From Gari tellinella (Eukaryota; Mollusca; Bivalvia; Cardiida; Psammobiidae), in the NCBI GenBank assembly GCA_922989275.2, contig OV277862.1:42185786-42249785 (forward strand): a stretch of 64,000 bases of DNA, read 5' to 3'. The notes beneath the pieces are model-generated. The model searched no databases and was not told the DNA's origin. It saw only the letters and a list, made by a program, of their open reading frames with translations. A program made the position numbers and the translations under genes. This document shows positions 22,396 through 33,033 of the stretch, one piece after another; the stretch's first letter is position 1; every line of letters begins with the position of its first letter.

Positions 22396-23826
22396 TTGAT
22401 TGTATTGGACATTTTTAAGTCTTTTTTTTTGTAAAGTTAATCGAAACTTAACTCTCTTTTACACTTTTATATCGCAAAATATACAAGTTCAAGCAAGATA
22501 CAAACTTTATACCTCAAGTTTGTCCGTAAAAATATGTACCTCAGCATTTGTGCAGACGTACAACACGATTCTCGGCAATCATGCACAAGAACCAAACTGG
22601 TTATCTATTTGGTCAATTATTGCATTATCAAGCACTTTTTGCTGTTACAAATTGGCGCCGCCATTGAAATTGCCAAATAAAAGACGTCATTGTACTCGCA
22701 ACAGAGGAGCAATCGATACGATGAACCATTCAGGCCATTGTCTTTGGATAAAAGACATAGACTTTTCTGGGTTTTTTTTAAAAGTAAATATTTCCGTTTT
22801 GCCAAGTTGCCCAGTATGCAACTTTTTTTCTGGAAGGTACACATACAGTGAACTTTCGCCCTGTATAAAATTTGTTTTTGTTGCAATTAGTCGGAATGAA
22901 AATGTTCCTTTACTAGACTAGAAATTTAGTTCCTTAATATGCATTTTATATTCTTTCGACCTGTATTTTTTTGAAAACAGTTACTATTTATTATTAGTTA
23001 TTAACTTATTTATTCAAGTTTGGAACACATTATACGCCTGATGTTTGAAGACTCTACGTATGCCCCTTGCTCCTTAGATGAGACATTCTGCGATTTTTTT
23101 CAGAACTGTTTATGACAAACTTGGTGCACATTACATGTATAAATGATACGTTTTAACTGTCTTTTGTCAATTTTAATAACTCCTCTACAAAATTGGAAGA
23201 ATTATGCCACCTTTTTAACTTTAATTCTTTGGACATGCCATTTTCTTGAAGAAAAAAAACACCCAACTAGTTATGATATTGACTACAAACTTGAAACACA
23301 TTATTTGTGATATGTTGGTATGCTAATCTCCAAGTCTCATAACTCTTACACATCTGACAGAATTATTTCCCTTTTCAACTTTAAATTTACTAAGGAAGAT
23401 GAAGGTCAATATTTTACTTGCTATTTATGACATAAGGTGGGGTTTGTTACAGGTCAGTTTGGAGTGGGGGTATGTATCACCTTTAGTGATAGCGCTAGTT
23501 TAATATGGACCGAGAAACTTAGCACCTGCTAGAGAATCGGTGATGCTGAGTAATCCAGTTTCCGTTAAATCCCATTTAGTTGCATTTAACGAACATGTAA
23601 AGGGGTACACAGTAATCACTACCAAATATCCCATGGGGTCCAGAAATATATATGACTATAACAAATCTATAAACTTACATTTTAGAAGCAAGGGCACATT
23701 TTCTAAAAGCGTTTAACTTTAATAACGGTGTGGTGGAACTGACTAAGATAATCAACACACTTTAGTCACTGTATACACTGAGATTACGCAACAATAACTG
23801 CAACCATCAGAACTTGATCCTGTACC
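22396..23826. other. No gene; faint pearl-like interior
   Basis: A 173-codon plus-strand frame at 22400-22921 has no recognisable domain and I do not support it as a gene. Between 23040 and 23420 there are two loose repeats of ACAAACTTG(G/A)(T/A)(G/A)CACATTA with nearby TAACTC, resembling the interior of an old pearl-like element without visible ends. Confidence 0.35.
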
Positions 23827-23828
23827 TT

Positions 23829-24076
23829 AACCCTTTACCCAATAGAAGCGCCTTTTAGCGGAAGTGATTTATTCATCCGCTGAAGAAAATAGTTCCAATT
23901 TAATCAGTAATGAATATGTATTATAGGGAATATTTTCTATATTATAGCACATAATAGCTTAAAGCAGGCTGAAAGTAAAGCAGAATGCTCCCTAAGGCGC
24001 ATTCAGCTTTACTTTCAACCTGCTTTAAGTAGTCATCTATCTTAAGTACTATAAATAGGCTATCAGGTAAAGGGTT
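23829..24076. mobile_element. piggyBac-type MITE with long palindrome (P3)
   Basis: Ends CCCTTTACC and GGTAAAGGG are exact inverted repeats, each bounded by TTAA, the target of piggyBac transposons. The centre (23956-24030) is the same near-perfect palindrome as at 11164, AGCTTAAAGCAGG(C/T)TGAA with its complement. About 250 bp, no ORF. Confidence 0.8.
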
Positions 24077-24596
24077 AAGTAAGGAAGAAAAGAAGTTAGG
24101 CGAGAATGGATCCAATGTGAAATAGTTCTAGACGCACACGACCAAGACAATATAGTATTTCCGATATTTTATTTGTTCCATCGTTTCGATCCCTTACCGG
24201 TTATTTTCAAGGATAAAATATCAAACAGTCATCTTACTGAAGTACAAGAATAATGGTACTTTTCGTCACGTGATCACTTTCTAAATATAGAAAGTACCGT
24301 CCATTGCACCCTTTAACGGTGCTTTTTTCAGAAACGGAAAAATTACAAAGTTAAAAAAGTCAAAATTAATAAGGTGATATACAAGAGAATATCTGAGAAT
24401 AATGGATGAATGGGATGAATAAACATACCGCCAATTATAATGAGATGATAATGAATGAAATATTAACAGTCGTTAAGGAGGTCCCCTAGTGTTGATAACT
24501 GGAACTTGCGGTGTTAGATTTACCCTCGATGACCACGGTACTGAATTCGTTACAATGCACTTTCCTAAGTATTGAATATGGTATGCCGGCCTCGTA
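24077..24596. other. No supported feature
   Basis: AT-rich sequence with no coding or repeat signal that I can define. Confidence 0.35.
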
Positions 24597-26473
24597 AGTT
24601 TTATTATCCCCTGCCGAAAGGCAGAGGGATACTGTTTTAGGTCTGTCCGTCCGGCTGTCCGTGCGTGCGTCACGTTTTCCGTCCGCAACTGTATCTCCGA
24701 AACCGATAAACAGATTTGGATGAAACTTGGTATACTTATTTGTCATCATAGGAGCAGCACCGTGGGAAATCGATTTTTTTTCAGAAAATTTTAGGAATTT
24801 ATGAGTTATCTGCTCTTTTTGTGTTAAAAATGTCCGTCCGTGCGTCCGTCACGTTTTCCGTCCGCAACTATATCTCGGAAACCGATAAACAGATTTGGAT
24901 GAAACTTGGTATACTTATTTGTCATCATAGGAGCACCGTGGGAAATCAATTTTTTTTCAGAAAATTATAGGAATTTATGAGTTATCTGCCCTTTTTGTGT
25001 TAAAAATGCCATATTTAACAGTTTTTACACTCTAGCAACTACAGTATTCAACATATTTTGTTTATACTTGCACACAATGTCTATAAGTACAAGTTCTTGC
25101 AGGTGTGCAATTATTGTAAAAAAAGGATACTTGTGACAAAAGTTATCTGCCCTTGAAGTACTTAAAAATGCTTTATTTTGATATTTTTTACATACTAGAG
25201 CCTATAAATATGCATGGATTTTGAAAAAACTTTCTTGAATTATGTATGGCTATTAGTTTTCAAATGAATTTGATTATTGTTGAAAACGGAGAAATGAGTC
25301 ATGAGTTATCTGCCCTTGATAAGTAAAAAATGCCATATTTAACTGTTTTTACTCTCTGGCAACTACAATTATGAATGGATTTAAATGATACTTGCACACA
25401 ATGTCTATAAGTAAAAGTTCTTGTAGTTGTGCTATTATTGTCAAAAAAGGATACTTGTGGCAAGAGTTATCTGCCCTTGATGTACTTAGAAATGCTAGAA
25501 AATGCTTTATTTTAATGTTGTTTACATCCTCAGTATCTATAAATATGCATGGATTTTGATAAAAATATCTTAAACTATGTATGGCTATTAGTTTTCAAAT
25601 AATTGTTATCATTTTTGAAAACGGAGAAACTAGTCAACAGTTATCTGCCCTTGATGAGTCGAAAAACCATATTTAACCCATTAAGCCATACTGACTCATT
25701 TTGACTCATTGCGCAATAGCCTCATACTAACTCATTTTGACTCACTTTAATCAACTAGCATGCATTGAGGTGAGCACTGATAATTGTTAATCGCTTATGA
25801 GTTAATGGGTTAACAGTTTTTACCATCTAGAAACTACAGTCTTTAATGGATTTTGATTTAACTTACACACGATGTATATAAATATAAGGGTTGCAATTAT
25901 TGTCAAAAAAGGATACTTTGTGGCAAGAGTTATCTGCCCTTTATGTACTTAGTAAAGCTCAACATGGCTTTATTGTTTACATGCTATTGTGTACAAATGT
26001 GAATGGATTTTGAAAAAAAAAAATTAAATCATATATTGCTATTATTTATAGAATGAGTTCAATTATTGTCGAAAATGTGCAAATTAGTCAAGAATACTCT
26101 ACCCTTGAAGAGTTGAAAATGTGTTTACACTCTAGTAAATTCTACAGATCTGAATTTTTTTTAATCATACTTGCACACAATTATAAGTTCTTGAAAGTTT
26201 TTAATTACTGTTGAATTTGAATCAAGAGTTACCTGCCCCTGTCATACTTAGATTTATAATGCTACAAACGGCTTTATTTTTTGTATTGTTTAGGCTTTAA
26301 CATGTACAAAATTGAATGGATTTTATAAAACTTTGTAAAAAACTTTTGAATGTTGATCTTTAAAGACACTTAAGACAGGTGATCACCATTTGCCCCTTCT
26401 TCCCACATTAAAGTTTGCCACTTTCTTCTGGACAATCGCTGCGGCAGGGGATATCAGCTCTAAGGTGCTTGTT
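24597..26473 (-). mobile_element. Pearl-like element, family E
   Basis: Opens TTTATTATCCCCTGCCGAAA with GGCAGAGGGATA completing a stem, then GTCCGTCCGGCTGTCCG. The opening block is duplicated near 24830. The body has several units of about 300 bp marked by AGTTATCTGCCCTT (near 25142, 25302, 25468, 25640 and 25928). The far end has CGGCAGGGGAT at 26442-26452, an exact inverted copy of ATCCCCTGCCG at 24606-24616, and closes GTGCTTGTTTTT. A small piggyBac-type MITE is nested at 25677-25809. Confidence 0.75.
25677..25809. mobile_element. piggyBac-type MITE nested in family E
   Basis: Bounded by TTAA on both sides (25673-25676, 25810-25813), ends CCCATTAAG and its inverse TTAATGGG. Neighbouring tandem units of the host element read CATATTTAACAGTTTTTAC without interruption, which gives an exact empty site with a single TTAA. 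The interior repeats ACTCATTTTGACTCA twice. 133 bp. Confidence 0.9.
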
Positions 26474-26854
26474 TTTATTTTTTTTAAGAAACATTTTCTT
26501 GGTTGGGCTTTCGCAGCGGACCCCGCTCTCGGTTTTTCGTGTTTTTTTTTTTAGTTCGGCGAAAGAGACTATTTCACTACCGTTGCCAAGGAACTAGACG
26601 ATGTAGGTGTAGAACATTCCACTTCCGTTTCTGAGTCTTAATTTTTCATCGTTTGCGGTTGGCAGGGTCCTAATTTCAAAGCACAATCTTTCAAAGCTTG
26701 GTAAATAGTTTTCGCACTACCATCTACAACGGTTACAGTATCAATATAGCCCCTGGGGTTATATCTTCTGAAATTAGTCTGCAATAACCTTAAATGAGTT
26801 CACCCTGAAGTTATGCAGCAATATTTAATCCCTGCCACTTTCCACATCTGTGGC

Positions 26855-27363
26855 GAAAATCAAGAAGACGCACACAGATCAATGCCTCAATTTTTACCTC
26901 CAATCATCCTCTGGGTGTTATCCGCACTTCGATGGATAGATGCAACAACATTGTCAGAGAAGAATAAGATAAAACGAAATAGGAAGAACATATAAAGGAG
27001 GTGATTGAAAAATGTTGGGACCCGAAATGGACTTTCAATAGAGCTAGAAACAGGTGAGAAAAAAGGAAATGAAAAACGGTAAGACTAAACAGACTCAGAA
27101 AACTCAAAGGGCCGAGTGAGTCTGACATATGTAAAGGGTCTTGCAGAAGGAATGAACAGGGTGCTTAGGAAACACAAAATAGCAAGTGAGGTCAAACCAA
27201 TGACCACCATCAAAACATTCTGGTACACCCAAAGGACAAACAAGACACAGCGGATAAAAGTGAAGTAGTGTACAACATTTCTTGTAAAACTGTGAGAGAG
27301 TTAACATTGGTGAGACCGGTATGAGGTTTAGAACAAGACTTATAGAACACGTGAAAAATGTAT
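26855..27363 (+). pseudogene. Penelope-like element fragment, GIY-YIG end
   Basis: Translating across frameshifts gives the C-terminal part of a Penelope-like retroelement: KKTHTDQCLNFY; then MDRCNNIV; YVKGLAEGMNRVLRKH with KPMTTIK (about 27127-27215); VYNISCK and VNIGETGMRFRTRLIEH (about 27270-27355). The last motif is the GIY-YIG endonuclease signature in its N-I-G-E-T form, which nicks target DNA in this class. The reverse transcriptase domain is not seen upstream. At least three frame changes; inactive. Confidence 0.75.
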
Positions 27364-27390
27364 AAAGTAACAACAAAGAGACTTATACAA

Positions 27391-27503
27391 GAATACATAA
27401 AACAATCTCTTGCTGAAAAGAACAAGCACAATAACAGATCACGCAATTTGCGTGATCTGTTATTGTGCTTGTTACTTTTAGTAAGAGATTGTTTTTATGT
27501 ATT
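27391..27503. repeat. Long near-perfect hairpin (about 56-bp arms)
   Basis: The inner 52 bp (27420-27471) are a perfect palindrome, GCACAATAACAGATCACGCAA meeting its complement at the centre. The arms continue outward through ACATAAAACAATCTCTT and its complement with a few mismatches. It follows directly on the Penelope fragment. No known function. Confidence 0.8.
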
Positions 27504-27506
27504 TAA

Positions 27507-27681
27507 GAAATAACCAATTCGTAGGTGTTCATTACCGTGTATTAGATCACAGTTAGGAGTTGAGATGTGGAGTCATTAGATCACGAGGCCTAGGCCTTTA
27601 GACCTCGTGATATAATTACCCACATCTTAACGACTAACTGTGATCTAATGCACGGTAATGGACACCTACGAATTTGTTATT
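27507..27681. repeat. Second long hairpin (about 80-bp arms)
   Basis: AATTCGTAGGTGTTCATTACC and TTAGATCACAGTTAG in the left arm pair with the right arm (27625-27681) at roughly 85% identity. The loop is at GGCCTAGGCC. It is three bases from the previous hairpin and meets the first direct repeat at its right edge. Confidence 0.75.
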
Positions 27682-27851
27682 TTAATTCTAACTCGACTTT
27701 TATTATAAAAATACTATTTATGTATTACGCGTATGGAGCAAATGGAACAGCGGATGGAAACGCCGCGCGTGTATTTCATTATCGCGGCGTTATATACGTT
27801 TCTCGGTATTCTTTGTCTCTATTACGTAGGTTTCGAGATGTGTTAGAATTT
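27681..27851. repeat. Direct repeat, left copy (about 170 bp)
   Basis: TTTTAATTCTAACTCGACTT through TTACGCGTATGGAGCAAATGG to GTTTCGAGATGTGTTA. A second copy at 28222-28390 matches at about 88% by eye. The two flank a 258-bp MITE and a hairpin. Confidence 0.75.
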
Positions 27852-28107
27852 AGAATATAACCTACATTTTTAACCAATCAAACTGCCGTTTGCGCCCCAT
27901 TAAGTACGACACTTAATCATTAAGAATTTTGTTGTGTTTCAACGTCGCGTGGTGTCTTGCGCGCGGTATAGATAACTCCGCCTCGTAGCAACTAGTTGTA
28001 AAGAATGCCATATTTGGGCGATCTCACAACCAGAATAAGCCACCTTTGTTTACGCTACGTGGGAATTATGTAGTCCTCGGCCAATAAAAATATAGGTTAT
28101 ATTCTAA
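27850..28107. mobile_element. MITE between direct repeats
   Basis: The ends TTAGAATATAACCTAC and TAGGTTATATTCTAA are inverted repeats that continue into (C/T)ATTTTTA. 258 bp, no ORF. A hairpin at 28132-28199 (AAGAAGGGGCCCC region against GCCCCTTCTT) follows. Confidence 0.65.
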
Positions 28108-28221
28108 GTTATTTAGAACATATTCAGTGAAATCTTAATGGATAAGAAGGGGCCCCTCGCTAACGCTCGTTACGCCCCTTCTTAATCATTAAGATTTCAA
28201 CTATAACTAAGATTTAACAAG

Positions 28222-28390
28222 TTTTAATTCTAACGCGACTATTATTGTAAAAATACTATTTATGTATTACGCGTATGGGGCAAATGGAACAGCGGGTGGA
28301 AAGGCCGCGCGTGCAGTTCATTATCGCGACGTAATATACGTTTCTCAGTATTCTTTGTCTCTATGCCGTAGGTTTCGAGTCGTGTTATAA
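28222..28390. repeat. Direct repeat, right copy
   Basis: Second copy of the repeat at 27681-27851, including TTATGTATTACGCGTATGGG and ACGTTTCTCAGTATTC. The spacing and orientation resemble an LTR pair, but no primer-binding or coding sequence lies between the copies. Confidence 0.7.
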
Positions 28391-28724
28391 TCTTGTATAT
28401 AAAGCCACTTTGCAACAAAACAAAACTGACCATGAAATAGACTGGTAATCATTGATAGCTGAAGAAATTAGTTCCACCTGATACAGTAATGAGTATGCAA
28501 CACGTGAGATGTTTCCTACATTCCAGAAAGCAAACTATGTGGACATGGTTACTTAGAGAAGTCTGAACGTAAAAATAAGGCTTGGGAGCATTCTGCTTTA
28601 CTGTCAACCTTCTTCAAGTAACCATCTGCCCTCAATACTGAAACAAGCAATGAAGGAAAGGGTGAAAGACGGTAGCAATGAGCCTCACAGTCACTGTATA
28701 ACAATATCCTGTTGATATAAAAAC

Positions 28725-29097
28725 TAGGGGTGTAACAATACGGCAATATATTGTTATATTGCAATACGCCTCTTGGCAATATGTTTTGCAATACGGGTTT
28801 TCTGTATTGCAATATTCTATATAAGTACATGTATATCATTTGAGCACATACCAGAGGGTTGCCCTGTTAATTTGAATGTTATAACATTCAAAGCTAATGT
28901 CTGCTTTAATTTGGACTCTCCCTTGTATTTAAAGCACTCCTTTTATTCTTTCATTGCTTTCAACAAGTTTTCAATGCTTATTTCTATCCAAATTTTGTAT
29001 TTAAAATTTGCCACATTATATTGCAATATATTGCTATACAGTTCCTCTGTATTGCAATATGTTGCAAAACGGTTTTCCCCGTATTGTTACACCTCTA
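28725..29097. mobile_element. hAT-type MITE
   Basis: The ends TAGGGGTGTAACAATACGG and CCGTATTGTTACACCTCTA are inverted repeats with one mismatch. The 8-bp flanks, ATAAAAAC and ATAAAAAT, are a near-perfect target duplication, the hAT length. The interior is rich in TTGCAATA repeats in both directions. 373 bp, non-autonomous; the 134-codon frame crossing it is not a gene. Confidence 0.85.
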
Positions 29098-29247
29098 ATA
29101 AAAATAGCTATTTCTTCCAAGTCAAAAGTCAATATACATGTCAAAAGAGTACAAAAAATGTACAAACCTTGTCATGAGTGAAGAACCTGGCAGTACTCCA
29201 ACTCCAAGCTCCTCGTCAATATCATCTGTTGTTGGCTATGCCACTTG

Positions 29248-29342
29248 GCTTTCCTCATTAGCAATCCTTTGAAAGCACAGAAAACCAAGCAAATACTGAA
29301 AATTGCAGACTCGGTTTAATTGAGTCTGTTCATGAGCACTGG
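29248..29342 (+). repeat. Interspersed repeat J, partial copy
   Basis: CCTTTGAAAGCACAGAAAAC through GTCTGTTCATGAGCACT matches the first half of the repeat at 52743-52963. The second half is missing. A diverged palindrome related to 15713-15775 lies further on at about 29570-29635. Otherwise 29343-30045 shows nothing. Confidence 0.6.
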
Positions 29343-30045
29343 TAAGAATGTGCCATTTATTTGGCAATAATGCATACTAAATTAATATACATGTGTGATT
29401 CTAACCTGTTTGACAACGTGGCATTTCTGTCTGTAGCGTTTTCAATTACCATTGTTTGCCATTTAGGTTAGCAGTTTGTGCCCCGTGTGCAGCGTGCAGA
29501 GTACAGTAGAGAAAATATATATTTCCAAAAAACCCGGTAACGCTTAAACTATTACTTGTATTTCAATCGTAAACAATTAAGAGCCAGATCAGACACCCGG
29601 TAACCCGGCGTCTAATCAGGCTCCAAACTGTTTGCCACACAAATTAAAACTGGAAGTCGGCATTTTCAAAAGGTTTTCATTTCTATATTTTATTGCAATA
29701 CGTTTGCACTGTATTTCAGACCGGTATCCAACTCGCAGTCGATGGCCATCGACTTCTTTATTGAACACATCAGTGATGTGACCGTAAGAAGAATTATTTT
29801 ATAACGGTTAACCCCAGTTAGGAATTATTCATGAAAACTGAAGATAACTCGATTGTCTATTTCTGAACATGGTAAGGCGTCTGCTTTTGCAATGCAGTAG
29901 TGCAGTAAATTGAACTTAGTGCTAATGCAAAATGATTATAAAATTTCAACCATACCTTAATTCCTTAGCAAACGCTTCAGCTGCTGATGTCGACATAGAT
30001 CTTTCTGCAACAGCCTCAATATGCTTCCCTGCTCGTCTCTCCATC

Positions 30046-30674
30046 TTTTTTATGCCCCGGCATCTATAGATGCGGAGGCTGATAGTAATCGTCCTGTCCG
30101 TCCGTCCGTGCGTGTGTGCGTCCGTCCATCCGTAACAGGTTAAGTAGATTTTACCGTTTCGTCTAGCATCAACACCACTTACTCAAATGCTTGAATACTT
30201 ATACAGTTGTTCACTTGGAGTCGGACCATTCCCTATCCGCCAATATGACCCAACCTTGATTTTGACCTTGACCTAATTTGGACTTAGAATGGTTAACTAA
30301 ATTTTACCGTTGCGTCTAGCATCAACAAAAATTTCTCAAAAGCTTGGATACTTAAACAGTTGTTGCCTTGGACCTTTCCTTATCCACCAATATCACCTAA
30401 CCTTGATTTTGACCATGACCTTAACTTATTTGGACTTAGAATATTTTGAATAGGCTATTTCTTGGTTAACAAGATTGTACCCTTTCGTCTAGCATCACAC
30501 TACTTACTACAATTCTTAAATACTTATTCAGTTATTGCCTTGGACCATAACCAATTGACCCATATTACCCAAGCTCAGTTTGACCTTGACCTAATTTGGA
30601 CTTAGAAAATATTCATAATATATTGTCAAGGATGCCACCGGGGGCATAAGCGTATATTGAAAGCGCAGTATTGT
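30046..30674 (-). mobile_element. Pearl-like element, family B copy 2
   Basis: Opens TTTTTTATGCCCCGGCATC with AGATGCGGAGGC completing the stem, then GTCCGTCCGTGCGTGTG. Three units of about 165 bp, then the far end CCGGGGGCATAAGCG near 30638 and TATTGTT. Clearly homologous to 9396-10037 along its whole length. Confidence 0.8.
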
Positions 30675-30854
30675 TAACATAGAGAATGACAATGGTCTCA
30701 AGTTCAGGATTATTAGGAAGTTATTCACCTTGTCTGGTCTCCCAGCGATGTCAATCTTTGCTGAAAAATAATGTACATGTATCTATAAATTACCGTAGCT
30801 CTTTCCCCCTTAGCATGTTTTCAGAATTGATAACAGGTAGGTACTATATTTAAA

Positions 30855-30925
30855 AAGGCTTAACGTAAATCAGAATGCTCCTTGAGGAGCATTTTTGCTT
30901 AATTTTAGACCTGCTTAAAAATTAA
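30855..30925. repeat. Degenerate palindrome related to P family
   Basis: AACGTAAATCAGAATGCTCCT and its inverse resemble the central palindrome of P1-P4 but with many changes. No ends defined. Confidence 0.45.
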
Positions 30926-31103
30926 TCTGCTAGAATATACAAAATGTTTTTCTTGGTGTACACCAAGACTTTATTAATAAAGTGATAATATTTTGGTCAG
31001 TGGTTGAATAAGTTAAAGGCACTTCTATTTGGTTATGGGTTTAAAAAGACTGAAAACCAGATTTGGCTTAAAACTTTTTTGATGCATACCAGCCACCTAA
31101 AAC

Positions 31104-31460
31104 AGTGATAATTTTATCTGTGCACCCCGAGTCCTATACTCATTAAATTTGCCAGGGACTCATTATTTTAAAAGTTGCGAGTCCCATGGACCCATAGCTT
31201 TTCTGGCCTTTATTAACATAATACTCATAAACAAATAGTAGCTTAAAGCAGGTTGAAAGTAAAGCAGAATGTGCCTTAAGGCACATTCTGCTTTACTTTC
31301 AACCTGCTTTAAGTGGTAACTTGTCTTCAAAACTAGAAATATGTTATGGGATATTGGGTAAATTTTTCACCTAAGGGACTCAATGTTAGTCTCAAGGACT
31401 CATTGTTTTATAGAATGTGCATCCCGAGAAATCATTCATCTGATTTCTAAAATTATCATT
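31104..31460. mobile_element. Palindrome MITE P2, uninterrupted
   Basis: Ends GTGATAATTTTA and TAAAATTATCA. The core at 31250-31314 is a perfect palindrome of about 64 bp, AAAGCAGGTTGAAAGTAAAG with its exact complement. This is the intact counterpart of P1 at 11032-11658, which carries a SINE. Confidence 0.8.
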
Positions 31461-32304
31461 GTATAAGCATTTAAATATTAGATTATGAAACGATTCTTGT
31501 TGAGAAAAAGAACTCAAAAGACATGCTAATCATATTGAGCGTGCCAGGCAAGTGTTAATTATTATGTTAGAGTACACTATACAGGGATCAAAATCTTCAA
31601 ATTAAACATTTGCCAACTCAACAAAATGCAGGGATCAAATATAACATTTCCCAACTATCAGGCTAATTAAAATTTTGGACAGATGTGCGCTGTTGGCAGT
31701 TCCACGTTGAACACAACAATCAACAAAACTGGTCAAAATTGAAAACATTGGCAGGGAACCCCTCGACAGTGTAAGATTGATTGTAAAATACCCTACTAAG
31801 ATGGCTGGAGAAGACTTTTAGAGATTTTATATTATAGTAGTAATTTGTCAAGGCAACCTCAATAAATATTAATCTGCAATATCAAACAGTTTGATTTGTC
31901 AACGATGATTATCAATTTTTGTGCACTTGATGCCAAGAAATAAATAATTATAAGTAATATACATCAAAGTGCAGCTGGCTTGATTTTATTGGGAAATGAT
32001 GAGAGCTTTGTGAAAGCAGTTCGAACGAGACCCAAACCCAGGACCCCTAACTTACATTTGGGTAGATAAATGTGTAGGTGGCCAGCTAGCTCAGTCAGTA
32101 GAGATAGGAGTATGTCACAGTGTCTACTGTTTGTTAAATGTAACTTATAAGGCTTTACTGTAAAAACATGTTTTCTTGGCGATATGGTAGGGTGCAAGAC
32201 TGCAAAACTGACGATTAGTGTCAGGGCTTCTTTTTAGTTTATCATATAGCCGTTAATAGGCTATAATATTCGGTACGACAAGTAAATTGATACAGTTTGT
32301 TCCA
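31461..32304. other. No gene; tRNA-like A box near 32080
   Basis: GGCCAGCTAGCTCAGTCAG at 32078-32096 resembles the D-arm/A box of a tRNA (TAGCTCAGT.GGTAGAG), but no matching B box follows at the right distance. I treat it as a possible SINE or tRNA remnant. Confidence 0.3.
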
Positions 32305-33033
32305 TTTTTAGCTCACCTGGCACAAAGTACCAAGGTGAGCTATTTTCATCGTGCTGTGTCCGTCGTTCGTTCGTCCGTCAACAATTTCTTTAAACGACAT
32401 CTCCTAAACTACTGGATGGATTTTTACTAAACTTGGCAGAAATGATCCTTATATGGTCCTCTTTCAAAGTTATTCAGATTGTTCCGGTCCGTTGCATATC
32501 TAGGTCACAGGAGCTAAAAATAGATTATTTCAATAAAAACTCACAAAATCTTCTTGTCTGAAACCACAGTACCCTGAGCTTAGATATTTGGCACAAAGCA
32601 TCATCTACAGGTCCTCTATCAAGATTGTTCAAATAATGTCCCTTGGGTAAAAAATGACCCCATCCGGGGGGTCACAAATTCACATTGAGTTATATAGTGA
32701 AATCTTCAAACCTCTTCATCTCTGAAACTGATATGGCTAGAGCTTTGATATTTGACACTGTGTAACTTCTAGAGGTACTTTACCAATATTGTTCAAATGT
32801 TTACGGTCCGTTGCATAACTAGGTCACAAGAGCTTAATATAGATTTTTTCAATAAAAACTTAAAAAATCTTCTCTGAAACCACAGTACCCTGAGCTTAGC
32901 TATTTGACACTCAGCATCATCCAATCAGCAAATGGCACAATCATATTGTCATAATTTCTCAGCTTTCCAAAATATGTTACATTAACATCAATGGCTCCAT
33001 GTGAGCGATTTAGGGCCGTATACCGCTCTTGTT
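32305..33033 (-). mobile_element. Pearl-like element, family F copy 1
   Basis: Opens TTTTTAGCTCACCTGGCAC, pairing with GTACCAAGGTGAGCT, then GTCCGTCGTTCGTTCGTCCG. The body has two or more units marked by TTCCGGTCCGTTGCATA-like sequence (near 32484 and 32806) and AAACCACAGTACCCTGAGC (near 32560 and 32878). The far end has CATGTGAGCGATTTAGGG, inverted to the opening, and closes CCGCTCTTGTTT. Confidence 0.75.

Noticed and set aside
22400..22921. 173-codon plus-strand ORF
   Set aside because: No recognisable domain, odd composition, no ATG context or paralogue; long enough to arise by chance in 64 kb.
19382..26473. Regularly spaced repeats that might suggest a CRISPR array
   Set aside because: Units are 150-300 bp, tandem without unique spacers, and lie in eukaryotic transposable elements.
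27681..28390. LTR retrotransposon between direct repeats
   Set aside because: No TG...CA ends, no primer-binding site, no coding sequence and only 370 bp between the repeats.
28549..29177. 96- and 134-codon ORFs on opposite strands
   Set aside because: Both run through the hAT MITE at 28725-29097 and its symmetrical TTGCAATA repeats; not coding.
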